From NCBI GenBank assembly GCA_018398815.1, contig CM031595.1:141700471-141764470 (forward strand): a stretch of DNA of 64,000 nucleotides. The letters run 5' to 3'. Of the stretch, positions 51,301 to 60,594 are shown piece by piece (positions within the stretch are counted from its first letter, which is position 1; the number at the start of each line of letters is the position of its first letter). Under the pieces are notes generated by a model. It made no database searches. It worked only from the letters and a program-made list of their open reading frames with translations, and was not told where the DNA came from. The translations under genes and the position numbers were made by a program. The stretch comes from Conus ventricosus (lineage: Eukaryota > Mollusca > Gastropoda > Neogastropoda > Conidae).

Positions 51301-52122
51301 AGAACAACAAACTCACAAGTAAATCTACATTGCATGAAACTTTTTGTATTAAAATCTAGTTACATACGCAGTTTGATCTGTATGTCAGACTCGTTTTACC
51401 CTTGATTTGCTGTTGGTGTCCTTTTTCAACGAAAAATGAGTGATTTTCTGCAATGTGAGTGTATACATCTTCTGAATTTTTGTAAAAGAAGTGGGGGAAA
51501 GAGTGTGAGCATCCATTTTCATCTACCATCACACATTCACAATGGAGGGATACCAGCTGATCTTTCAGTAGTTACAATAGAAATAGCCACTCAAGAAATT
51601 TGTTTCTTGATTTCTGTTTTGACTTCCTTTTTTTTCTCACCCAGTTTGTTGCATTCATTGTATTCTTTCCATGCATGTCTACAAAATACAGTGGAAACAT
51701 AAGGGTTAACAGGTCTGATATGTGTTTGTGTGTTGCTGACGTTCATGATTGACACTTATGGCTATTCACCTGCACTTAGAAGACCTGAACACAAATTCAA
51801 ACAATGATGCTGATTCTACACACCATGGTCACCAGAATCATTGTCACTTAATCGTTGCCACAATCAAAAACATGTGCACAGTCTGCTCCAATGTCTGAGT
51901 CATCATGGCATTTGTAGAACCTGGCCTGTTAAATCATCCACACTCAGTACTGTCACTTGTAGAATGCAAAACCACCTGATCTGTCTACAGTCACAATTAT
52001 GTCAGGACTCTTTTAAAATAGTAATTCTCACCCACCTGATCATGAGAGGTACGACCTGGGAGCAGTACGTCACCCTGGCCTTGTGCTTCACCTCCTCCAG
52101 CACCTTGTGCAGACTGGACAAC
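45234..52122 (-). CDS. AP5Z1: AP-5 adaptor complex subunit zeta, C-terminal exons
   Basis: Exons in transcript order: 52122-52032, 50602-50541, 49728-49552, 48869-48688, 46515-46365, 45761-45718, 45306-45234 with TGA at 45236. The pieces follow human AP5Z1 (SPG48) in order: LHKVLEEVKHKARVTYCSQV, REEAEESFGAQIVPAILER, a HPSIMVQA segment, CIGEYAS, CTPELIGQYFDMLEIVTYEV, LSSRRQGLIPRAIL, QEHINLLQMP, QFAVTVLNP and WHRDSNSL. AP-5 is a late-endosomal adaptor working with the SPG11 and SPG15 proteins in cargo retrieval. About the first two thirds of the protein is absent: upstream lie a SINE, a 1000-N gap and an EF-hand gene. Frameshifts inside three exons break the reading frame while similarity continues, which points to assembly error. 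Confidence 0.9.
45718..45761 (-). CDS. AP5Z1: AP5Z1 penultimate exon
   Basis: 44 bp: acceptor GTGTGCAG, FAVTVLNPLRHHSG, donor GTAAGCTG. Human has QFVLTPSTEVCSP here. It starts phase 0 whereas the exon above ends phase 2, leaving a few residues (human VAQ) unaccounted for; an indel or a missed tiny exon could explain this. Confidence 0.8.
46365..46515 (-). CDS. AP5Z1: AP5Z1 exon: LSSRRQGLIPRA to NLLQMP
   Basis: Acceptor ATGCTGACAG, donor GTGAGTGC. Starts phase 0 with LSSRRQGLIPRAILC (human LASRSQDLIPRASLL) and continues, after a one-base shift near 46470, as TKVAKQHFTLTQDPLAQEAL and AQEHINLLQMP (human ATELLTLLKMP). Confidence 0.85.
46560..48687. repeat. ~45-bp minisatellite filling an AP5Z1 intron, seeded at its donor
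   Basis: Some 40-50 copies with plus-strand theme CACACCTTTGCCATGGCTGA, CATACCACACTACACA or CATACAGGCCACATTACACA. On the gene strand each holds CCATGGCAAAG followed by GTGTGTATGTG, the exon end and donor at 48688. Copies are most alike next to the exon (48000-48687) and progressively decayed toward 46600. Confidence 0.85.
48688..48869 (-). CDS. AP5Z1: AP5Z1 exon: CIGEYAS and CTPELIGQYF
   Basis: Acceptor CTGTGGACAG, then IYCIGEYAS (human VVWAIGEYLS), CTPELIGQYFDMLEIVTYEV (human CTVEQINKFFEALEALLFEV), and SPHVTMAK at the donor GTGTGTATG. Reading frame shifts at about 48825 and again at about 48725-48740. Ending at AAG gives phase 0 and joins in frame to LSSRR of the next exon, which fixes the donor. 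Confidence 0.85.
49021..49551. other. AP5Z1 intron
   Basis: CA tract at about 49030-49062, and a T run followed by G run at 49148-49187. The open piece at 49250-49310 (NEQPCGKKEDDRFKDC) was considered and rejected as an exon. Confidence 0.6.
49552..49728 (-). CDS. AP5Z1: AP5Z1 exon: EELLMLIEKYHPS segment
   Basis: Acceptor ATTGTTCAG, donor GTCAGTG. Begins MWHCTKDPSFYDAARDPWEE, then LLMLIEKYHP and, after a shift near 49640, MVQALVTSQSSLN and NLYGNL. The distance from HPS to IGEY in the next exon equals the human spacing from KPS to IGEY. Ends phase 0. Confidence 0.75.
50541..50602 (-). CDS. AP5Z1: AP5Z1 exon: VIREEAEESFGAQIVPAILE
   Basis: 62 bp, acceptor GGTTTCAG. Matches human VTQVADGSLINQLALLLLGR. 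The weak donor GTCGGG was chosen because it leaves AG, completing Arg with the next exon in phase. Confidence 0.8.
50603..50830. repeat. ~54-bp repeat at an AP5Z1 acceptor, about 4 copies
   Basis: Copies share AACACCTGGAACC or ATCACCTGAAACC, CCTGTACACAATACACAGAC and ATCATC. The first of these words is the acceptor (gene strand GGTTTCAG then GTGATCC) plus exon start. Confidence 0.6.
50831..52031. other. AP5Z1 intron
   Basis: AT-rich, no exon or mobile element recognised. Confidence 0.5.
52032..52122 (-). CDS. AP5Z1: AP5Z1 exon: LHKVLEEVKHKARVTYCSQV
   Basis: 91 bp; acceptor GATTGGCAG, donor GTGAGA. Matches human LHQLLQPMAGCARVAQCAQA and VPTLL. Donor GTGAGA gives phase 0 and joins VPLMIRW to VIREEA. 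This is the most upstream AP5Z1 exon visible. Confidence 0.85.
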
Positions 52123-52600
52123 CTGCCAATCACATCTCTTTACACAACAAATTACTGACTTTTCAACCAATCACATCTTTTACACAACACACATTACTGA
52201 CTTTTCAACCAGTCACATTTTACCTTGTGCAGACTGGATAAACTGTCAATCACATCTCTTTACACAACAGATCACTGACTGTTTGACCAACTGCATTTCT
52301 TTACACATTTCACTGTCCTTCAAAAAAACATGCCTTTACACAAAACATCATTATCTTGTCCAGGAATCACATTACTTTCCAAGACGTGTCACTGTCTTGT
52401 CTCTATTGATCGCACCTCTTTATATGACATTTCAGGGTCTTGTCCAACAATTACATCCTTTTTACACAATCTGGAGTTTTGCCAGAAAATTACGTTTCTA
52501 TCCACAATACATCAACAGATCGTCAGCCAATCATCTCTCTTTCCAAAACAACATCTTGACAAACTAAAAACTCAACTCATAACACAACATGTCAATGTCT
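52123..52600. repeat. ~60-bp decayed repeat with a copy of the AP5Z1 acceptor and exon start
   Basis: CCAATCACATCTCTTTACAC and ACTGACTTTTCAACC recur. One copy at about 52222-52250 keeps the acceptor and roughly 25 bases of exon: TACCTTGTGCAGACTGGATA beside CTGTCAATCACATC. Confidence 0.7.
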
Positions 52601-52800
52601 TCTTCGCGAATCTATGAATAGATTAACAATGCTTTATTTAAAAAAAACAACAACAACAAAAAACACTGGCATAAAATACTGTCCAGAACAGAAAAAACCC
52701 CTCCTGCTTTGAGAGAAGAAAAAATAACAACTCATTGCACTGCTTCATGGTTAGTCTGAACAAATCAATCGTTCACACAATGTTTGTAATTATAAAAAAC

Positions 52801-52971
52801 TAGTTCCCCGAAGTTGGGGTATGGCTGCCTCAATGGTGGGATAAAAAATGGTCATACACAATACCTCACTCCTTTGTTGGGTAGGTGGGATTAATCCTTG
52901 CCTGTCTTTACTGGGAGTGTTGGCAGGAGTATCAGCCTGCGTACGCAAAAAAAAAAAACAACAACAACTGT
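52801..52971 (+). mobile_element. SINE family A-type 3' end, truncated copy
   Basis: CCCCGAAGTTGGGGTATGGC, TGCCTCAATGGTGGGATAAA and AAATGGTCATACACA, then GGCAGGAGTATCAGCCTGCG and an A-rich CAACAA tail. The tRNA head is missing. Confidence 0.75.
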
Positions 52972-53000
52972 TATATGGTGATACTACTTTGGTAGTATAG

Positions 53001-54000
53001 NNNNNNNNNNNNNNNNNNNNNNNNNNNNNNNNNNNNNNNNNNNNNNNNNNNNNNNNNNNNNNNNNNNNNNNNNNNNNNNNNNNNNNNNNNNNNNNNNNNN
53101 NNNNNNNNNNNNNNNNNNNNNNNNNNNNNNNNNNNNNNNNNNNNNNNNNNNNNNNNNNNNNNNNNNNNNNNNNNNNNNNNNNNNNNNNNNNNNNNNNNNN
53201 NNNNNNNNNNNNNNNNNNNNNNNNNNNNNNNNNNNNNNNNNNNNNNNNNNNNNNNNNNNNNNNNNNNNNNNNNNNNNNNNNNNNNNNNNNNNNNNNNNNN
53301 NNNNNNNNNNNNNNNNNNNNNNNNNNNNNNNNNNNNNNNNNNNNNNNNNNNNNNNNNNNNNNNNNNNNNNNNNNNNNNNNNNNNNNNNNNNNNNNNNNNN
53401 NNNNNNNNNNNNNNNNNNNNNNNNNNNNNNNNNNNNNNNNNNNNNNNNNNNNNNNNNNNNNNNNNNNNNNNNNNNNNNNNNNNNNNNNNNNNNNNNNNNN
53501 NNNNNNNNNNNNNNNNNNNNNNNNNNNNNNNNNNNNNNNNNNNNNNNNNNNNNNNNNNNNNNNNNNNNNNNNNNNNNNNNNNNNNNNNNNNNNNNNNNNN
53601 NNNNNNNNNNNNNNNNNNNNNNNNNNNNNNNNNNNNNNNNNNNNNNNNNNNNNNNNNNNNNNNNNNNNNNNNNNNNNNNNNNNNNNNNNNNNNNNNNNNN
53701 NNNNNNNNNNNNNNNNNNNNNNNNNNNNNNNNNNNNNNNNNNNNNNNNNNNNNNNNNNNNNNNNNNNNNNNNNNNNNNNNNNNNNNNNNNNNNNNNNNNN
53801 NNNNNNNNNNNNNNNNNNNNNNNNNNNNNNNNNNNNNNNNNNNNNNNNNNNNNNNNNNNNNNNNNNNNNNNNNNNNNNNNNNNNNNNNNNNNNNNNNNNN
53901 NNNNNNNNNNNNNNNNNNNNNNNNNNNNNNNNNNNNNNNNNNNNNNNNNNNNNNNNNNNNNNNNNNNNNNNNNNNNNNNNNNNNNNNNNNNNNNNNNNNN
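53001..54000. other. Assembly gap, 1000 N
   Basis: Exactly 1000 N, a placeholder. It cuts the EF-hand gene and separates it from AP5Z1. Open frames reported across it would be meaningless. Confidence 0.95.
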
Positions 54001-54152
54001 TCATGTTCTGTGTTGATGGCGGCCATGATCTCCTGCTTGGTGAGGTAGCCGCTGCGGTCCGTGTCCAGCTTGTGGAACACCTCCTGCATGATGTCCCTGT
54101 GCTGTGCACGCCGAACACCTGCAGGAACTCCTCGTAGTCCACCACCTGGTCC
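54001..54152 (-). CDS. EF-hand gene exon: degenerate third hand and canonical fourth
   Basis: Acceptor GTGGCAG; K completes across the junction, then DQVVDYEEFLQVFGV, a frame change near 54100, and DIMQEVFHKLDTDRSGYLTK then QEIMAAINTEH. Runs into the gap. Confidence 0.85.
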
Positions 54153-55404
54153 CTGCCACAGGCACAACATTAACACTCAGTCCATTTCTCTTACATCTGC
54201 ACATCTACAGATCATGCTGACATCTACACGGTCACAGGCTATAGCTTGTACATCTGCACAGCCACAACTAACACATTTTCACATCTTAACAGCGACAGAT
54301 GATATCATTTGCATATACCAGCAACAGACCAAATAAATTACATCTACATACATAAGATCATTTACATCTACACAGCAACAGATCATAACATTGACATCTA
54401 TCCAGGTACAAGTCACATGTACATAATATGAACATTAAGGTATGTCGCCCATTTCCACAGAATCACTCTGAAATTGCCAGAGGCTGATCTGAACAACGTA
54501 GTCATAAAGAAAACTGGGGTAAGTTTATTCTTCTTCTTCATTCACTCAGACAGGAACCCCAGAGGCATTGACGAAGGCTGCTGTACGGCAGAGGCCCTCC
54601 AGTGATCCATAAAGCTTTTCCCTCATCGGTGTGTTGGCAAGCCAGGTCTCTGCCCTTAACTTTTCATGTATGGGACTGCCCTTTGCTTTTCATGTGCAGG
54701 ACAGTGGATAAGTTTATTGTTTTGAGTATTGCATAGAGATAACCCTGGGAAAGCTTTATGCATATTATAACAGCTGGATTCACGTCAAATCGGTTGATAA
54801 AATTACTTTAGCATTCTTGGTTTTAAGAAAAGAGTAGACAATCCCATTGTGTGATCTGTGTCAGTCATAGATTTACTAATGGCACTTGATTCATATTTAA
54901 AGAAACAATATATATTTCACTTGTTGAGACAGTTCTTGTGTTGTGCAAAGTTTGTGAAACTTTAGTGAACACTCAAGGCCCATTGCCGAGGAATCACAAA
55001 TAATGTATGTAAAAAATGAATTAAAATATGAAATGAAAACACAAACAAACAAACTGATGACCACACCGCACACTAGTTTGAAAATAGTATCAATCTCGGC
55101 CATTTTTGGGATTACATTAACATTTCATATAATTGAAAACTGCATTCCTTATTGTTTGAACATATATCTCTTAATTGATCCAAAGGAAACTATACCAGCT
55201 TCATCCATAATCAAAACGCTTGAGGCAAATTCTTGTATTCATATCACAGGAGCCCTGATAGACTAGATAATGCTGAGCAGATGTTGGTGGCACTCGATCA
55301 CTTCCATGCAAGTGCATTAGAATTTCATAACAATTCATTGACAGTTAAGCAATATTCTGTACAGTTACTGTTGTTTAGGTGGTTTGCATGAAACACACAC
55401 ACAC

Positions 55405-55442
<38 letters not shown>

Positions 55443-55446
55443 TTTG

Positions 55447-55526
<80 letters not shown>

Positions 55527-57921
55527 GCCCTAACACACTTCGTCTCCTTGCTGAGCACGATGAGAAGTTGAGCGATCTTCTCGGCGGGGATGTCCAGGCC
55601 TCCTGATTCTTGGTGGTGTCCTCAATCTCCTTCCTGCTCAGCTTCCCGCTGCCATCTTTGTCCATCTGCTGGAACGTCTTCCGAAGCACGAACTCCCTGG
55701 TGTGAGCATATCACATATCAGTTCTCTACTGTACACGTAACACTAACACTGTTCCCTGAGGTATACATCACTTGACGTCAGCTTTTGAGGTACATCTCTA
55801 TGACTAAAGAAGAAGAAAAAAAAGTTAATGCCGATCGAATTGAGTGTTTCTTGCTCCCGTGATGGGGGTACTTACACGCCCATAACTACAAGCGAATGCT
55901 GCTTACGACATCTTATCGCCTAGCAGAAATGATGACAGAAAGCACACAGAACAAACATGGGGACATCCCCGATAACGCATGTTCAAAGGTTGCTCGTGTA
56001 TCCAGTATCTGACACAGCAAAAATAACGGGAGAAATGAAGAAACACGAATTGACATTTATTCAAGATTGGCAGCGCCTTTTCGATCTTGAGAACAATCGA
56101 ACAATGCAAAAAAACAAAACAACAACAAACAAACAAAAACGAACAGAAACCAATACGGGAAACCACGGTTTGGTTAGTATGAAAGGAAATCTTAAACAAG
56201 AGACAATAAACAGTAAATAATGAAGAAGAAGGGCAACTCTTGCTCCCATTATGAGAAAATTACGCGCCCATAACGCCAAACGAACGCTGCTAACAACCCC
56301 AAATCGCCTAGCAGAAATGTCAACACAGAGCACACAGAACAAACAAGGAGACATCCTCAAAAGAGGATGTTCCAAGCTTGTTCATATACCATGTACCCCA
56401 ATTCCCTAAAGATGGTAATAAATAAATAGACAAATAAACGAATTGATTAATTAATCAATTAATAGTTAACATCGAGTAGATTTCTTTTAACATCAGTTGT
56501 TTGTTTTAAACACGTGTACAAATAATATTCCCTTTGATGAACATGTCACGTGACTTTGTTTTCCGAGGTACAAGTCTGTGACATAAAACACGGTTACTTC
56601 CCATTTGGTCTACTCCCATTTCGCCTACTCAGAAATGTGTGAGCACGACTTGGCCTAACGGCCTTCGTTCATATCGTCCTTCGTCGATCCTCTCTCGGGC
56701 TTCGCCCTACTCTAATCTAAAGACCATCGATTCTGCTTTGGAGTAGACTGGGACACTGGTTACGCCAGGGGGAGCCTTGCAGTATGGTCAGTATGGAAAT
56801 AGACGAAATGGGAGTAGTAGAACGAAATGGGAGTAGACGAAATGGGAGTAGACCAAATGGGATGTCACCATAAAACACTAACCTAGGTGTGATTTTATTA
56901 ACTCTGTCATTTCTCTGTCCATTCCTTTCTTTCTCTTCCGCTTGTGTCCACTCTGTGGAACTGTCCTTAATGTTCGTTCTTTATGAATACACAAACAATG
57001 TGACTATAGAAGACAATGCAATACCAGCGAATACATCCTTTCAGCATTATTGATGGTGAGGAAGATGATGTGTCGTTGGTCAATACTGATTTGATAGAAG
57101 TGATGGTGATTTTGTGGACTGACGTTTGTGGCAGTTTCACCTTCAGCTTCATCAAGGAGGCGTCACTGCCTGCGGGCTAGTCCATACACGCTACACCACA
57201 TCCGCCAAGTTTTGAGACCACACTGCGCATGATTTAAAGCTGATGAATAAAAGAATCAATAACTAAAATGAGATAATTCAGAAAGCGGGTAACGTGACTG
57301 TGACTTAGCAGATGTCTGACCCATGCATTAGCTCAACGCGCTGGTCAGACCTTGAGTGCCTACATAATATTGGTTGTGTCATTTTTATCATTGTATATGT
57401 GTGTATAGTGAGTGCACACATGTGTGTGTATGGATGTGTGGGTGCGGGCCTCTGTGTGTGTATGCGAGCGCATGTGTGTGTGTGGCAGTGGTGGAGAAAA
57501 TGACGACCTCTCAGAACACCAGGACAAAGACAGAAGGGTTTTCTTTATGGTATGTACAATGGTGAAAGTGATGCGGTGCGAGATATGGCGTCAGCGATCA
57601 TCAAGAAAGACCTCAATTTAGAATCAGCTTGTATCGGTGACAAACATTCTGGTCAAGGCCATGGTTAGCATAAAAATGAGAGGACGACAGACCAAGAAGA
57701 TCCTGTTGATGACGGGGACACGGTGATGACGAAAACAGTGTGGGAAACAGATAGAGGTGATGGTGAAAAGGATGAAGATGATGTTCAGCTTGACGACAAC
57801 ATGCTGCTAACGGAGAAAGATCTCACTTGATGGTGACCTTGGGCAGTCGGTCCAGGGCAGCAGAGAACTCCTCACGGGTCAGCTTCTGGTCGTGGTCAGC
57901 GTCTAGCTGGGTGAACAGTAC
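54001..57921 (-). CDS. EF-hand calcium-binding protein, calmodulin-like, partial
   Basis: Transcript order 57921-57827, 55696-55539, 54152-54001 (cut by the gap). The three exons join in phase 2 each time and give four EF-hand units: loops DADHDQKLTREE and DKDGSGKLSRKE (canonical), a degenerate loop KETKDQVVDYEE lacking acids at positions 1 and 3, and DTDRSGYLTKQE (canonical). Canonical loops bind calcium through positions 1, 3, 5, 7, 9 and 12. First and last exons are missing, so total length and family are open; calmodulin-like or larger multi-EF proteins both fit. Two exons carry one-base shifts (about 55600 and 54100). Confidence 0.85.
54153..54430. repeat. ~40-46-bp repeat beside the EF-hand acceptor
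   Basis: Recurrent ACATCTACACAGCAACAGAT, CATAACATTGACATC. The exon-edge text CCCTGCCACAGGCACAACAT and TAACA looks like a copy of this unit, and copies keep an AG at the matching place on the gene strand. Confidence 0.5.
55395..55526. repeat. (CA)n microsatellite at the EF-hand exon donor side
   Basis: CA tracts with TTTGCACGCG interruptions directly downstream of the exon ending at 55539. Confidence 0.9.
55539..55696 (-). CDS. EF-hand gene exon: second hand
   Basis: Acceptor TCACACCAG, donor GTGTGTTA. Reads EFVLRKTFQQMDKDGSGKLS, RKEIEDTTKNQE, a one-base loss near 55600, then GLDIPAEKIAQLLIVLSKET. With the lost base restored the exon length fits the phases on both sides. Confidence 0.85.
55840..56400. 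repeat. Diverged direct repeat pair, ~160 bp each
   Basis: About 55848-56010 and 56230-56395 share CTTGCTCCC, CGCCCATAAC, CATCTTATCGCCTAGCAGAA or AAATCGCCTAGCAGAAATG, and AGCACACAGAACAAAC. They are separated by about 220 bp of A-rich sequence. Confidence 0.7.
56592..56869. mobile_element. MITE with long inverted ends and a 9-bp target duplication
   Basis: 278 bp. The left end GGTTACTTCCCATTTGGTCT then ACTCCCATTTCG mirrors the right end, CGAAATGGGAGTAGACCAAA then TGGGATGTCACC. It is flanked on both sides by ATAAAACAC (56583-56591 and 56870-56878), a perfect 9-bp duplication. CCCATTTCG or its complement is repeated inside each arm. Nine-bp duplications and long inverted ends are typical of Mutator-like elements; no transposase is present, so it is non-autonomous. 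Confidence 0.85.
57155..57245 (-). other. Dispersed ~85-bp element, copy 2
   Basis: Reverse strand matches 21775-21865: TTTAAATCATGCGCAGTGTG, GTCTC, GTGTATGGACTAG, CCGCA. It lies within the intron between EF-hand exons 57827 and 55696. Confidence 0.6.
57827..57921 (-). CDS. EF-hand gene exon: first visible hand
   Basis: 95 bp, acceptor GATGCTGTGCAG, donor GTGAGATC. Reads VLFTQLDADHDQKLTREEFS, AALDRLPKVTI and two bases. The entering helix must start in an upstream exon not identified here. Confidence 0.85.
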
Positions 57922-57979
57922 CTGCACAGCATCAGTCAACAGACTGCTGGACATCACAGATGTGGTCAACACGTGGTCT

Positions 57980-58190
57980 GTGTTGTGTGCACAGGGCTGG
58001 AAACGAGTATCGCCTGCATGGTTCTTCCTCTGTGTTATGTGTATAGTATTACTAACCGGTCACACATCTGTACTAAGTGATCAAACTTTTGTGGTGTGTG
58101 TACAGGATTACTAACTGGTCACACTTTTGTGATGTGTGTACGGATTACTAACTGATCACACTTTTATGCTATGTGTACGATTATGAAAAT
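57980..58190. repeat. ~43-bp tandem repeat, 4-5 copies
   Basis: Copies of TTTTGTGGTGTGTGTACAGG, ATTACTAACTGGTCACAC upstream of the first EF-hand exon. Confidence 0.7.
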
Positions 58191-58429
58191 GTCAGTCTCT
58201 GTGCTATGTGTCCTTTTTCTTACATACATCAAAGACTTTTGCCAGGGACAACTCCCGTGTTGGCGGATTGCTCTTCCCGTGCACTAACAACAACAACAAC
58301 AACAAGCAGATCACCACCTCACGGTCAACAGACAAGTCAGCGAGCTTTAAAAGAAAAAGCAACCAAACAAAAACAAAACAAAACAAAAACAAAAAAGCCA
58401 CCAAAACAAATCTTGACCCACCACTTACA

Positions 58430-58545
58430 AGATTCGAACCATAGACCTGGCATTTCTGTCTCAACTTGAAGGATATGATATTTCCTGCTTCATAGGCAAT
58501 TGCGTTACGCGATTGGCCAACTTCCCACTACATGCTTCTGGGTAT
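58430..58545 (-). mobile_element. tRNA-like SINE head, low certainty
   Basis: Minus strand reads TTGGCCAATCGCGTAACGCA, ATTGCCTATGAAGCAGG and, further on, GGTTCGAATCTTGTAAGTGG. A B-box-like GGTTCGAATC is clear, the spacing is long and the stem partners are poor, so this is a SINE relic rather than a working tRNA. Confidence 0.4.
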
Positions 58546-58739
58546 GCTGATTGTCCTATTAGCGCTTTCCATATGCTTGTGAGGTTGCTCGTTTATAGAA
58601 GGGGCACCCCGGGGCGATCTGCTAGAGTACTCAACCAAACAACTATAGGTGTGAACACGTCTGGGGAAGAAGCTGAGTATAGCGGGAGTAAAGAACAGAA
58701 AGACAGAGCAGCATATGAGCACATTGGCTTCATAACCCA

Positions 58740-59200
58740 ATGAGAACTGTTTTCCCAGGAAAATAGTAATTATCCTTCTAGAAAACAGTGATCATTGCCG
58801 AATCAGTTACTATGACTGTTTTCCAGAGTAAAACTAATATCAGTTTCCAGAAAAAAATGGTAATAAATGATGATTTCCGAGGAAAGCACATTCTATCACT
58901 GCTTTCTTAAAGGGAAATAACTCTTTTCCAGGAAAACAGTTGTTATGAGCATGTAAAACTAGTTTGTTTTCAGAGCCCATAGTAACTGTTTACCCTGATA
59001 ACCCCCCTCCCCCAAAAACAAACAAACAAACAAACCAATTAAATCTTTCCACGAAATAGTCATGATAGGGAAATCGGTTTTTTGTCGTTATTTTTGTTTG
59101 TTTTTCAGAGAAAAGTAGTTGTGATCCTATAGAGAAAAAAAAAATCATAAAAAGTGGTTTTTCCGGGAAAAGAGGTATTATTGTACTTTCCTACAAGGAT
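58740..59200. repeat. Decayed array of TTTTCC-GGAAAA palindromes
   Basis: Six or so occurrences of TTTTCCCAGGAAAA, CTTTTCCAGGAAAACAG, TTTTCCGGGAAAAG and variants, spaced about 45-70 bp in otherwise AT-rich sequence. Confidence 0.5.
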
Positions 59201-59275
59201 AAAAACCCTCTTTTTGTTGAAAAATTAGCGAAAATACCTTTAAAGTGGCATATTATCCAGTATGCTGCTCTACAG

Positions 59276-59415
59276 CAGGTTTCTTGGTCACACCAAACGA
59301 TAAAATGAATGGAACGGTTCCCTTCCAACTTTTACTGCTAACACCGAAGAGGATGGAAATGTTCGCACGTCAGTCTGCGGAAATTGAACAGACAAACAGC
59401 ACGAGGTTGCTTGTG
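59276..59415 (+). CDS. Possible exon of an unrecognised plus-strand gene
   Basis: Between AG (CTGCTCTACAG) and a good donor GTAAGCGC the plus strand is open over 46 codons, reading GFLVTPNDKMNGTVPFQLLL and RMEMFARQSAEIEQTNST. No family is recognised and no partner exon is proven. Confidence 0.25.
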
Positions 59416-59689
59416 GTAAGCGCATGGATGCTTTCCTTCCAGGCCATTTACAAGTTGGTCAGACCATACATACTTTTGTTGCCCTGTTCTCTTTCTCTCT
59501 CAGTCTCTCTGTCTCTGTGTCTCTCTGTGTTACCTTGGGAATAAAGACAATCAATCAAATAATCAATCACTCCCCCCATCTAAAACCACTCATCAGCTGG
59601 TTCAAGCAGTATTGGTCATAGCTGAGCAGCTGGTAACAACAAGAAATAATAAAATCACTGTTCTCAAAAAGACCCCAATGTATACCTAT

Positions 59690-59925
<236 letters not shown>

Positions 59926-60009
59926 ACACTGGCACACCGTGACACGACTTGCACAATCAGAATCTTTCCTCCACCTCTCAACAAGCATGGGGGGGGGGGG
60001 GGGGGGGGG

Positions 60010-60594
60010 AGGAGGACTGTGTAACAGAGAAGGCAGTCTCGGAGAAGAAGGGGCACTACTGGAGGATAGATGAGGAGAGGAAGGGGAAGGGGTTGAGTAC
60101 GGCTTGAGTACTTTACTTTGGCCACACATCCTGCGCTCATTTCTGATTCTTTGATCAGCTTGCCAGGCAGCCAAACACAACGCCGGCAGTAAACAATGCG
60201 GTAAACGTGTCGTGCTTTGGCCACGGCAGAATCCTCTGTACACGGTGCAGTCAGCTGGAATGCTGTGTACATCCACGGGCCTACGCTGTGCCAGACTAGG
60301 ATTATTCTCCATGGTCGCATTGCACTGAAAGAGAGGAAACGAAACGGTGGTGCGCTTCATTTTGGCTTGATGTGCCGGCGATCTTCAATATACCGTGCGT
60401 CTTTCTGGTGCCTCTCAGAGGATTTGTTTGAAAGAATGAGCATTCCAATTGGCACATCGACATTTCGCAGTTTTATGATGCTTCCAAAACCGAAATATTA
60501 GCACTAACAGTTTAGGCTAACTGAACGTAACGACATTTTAATTCTTTTTCGTTTGTTTGTATGTTTGTTTGTTTTTTCAATCTTATCTACTGTC
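60010..60594. other. Moderately CpG-rich stretch without a clear gene
   Basis: Open frames here are proline- or serine-rich and lack motifs. It may be promoter-like, but no core element was identified. Confidence 0.3.

Noticed and set aside
52790..54176. Long minus-strand frames of 400-450 codons
   Set aside because: They read through 1000 N; only the EF-hand piece above 54000 is real.
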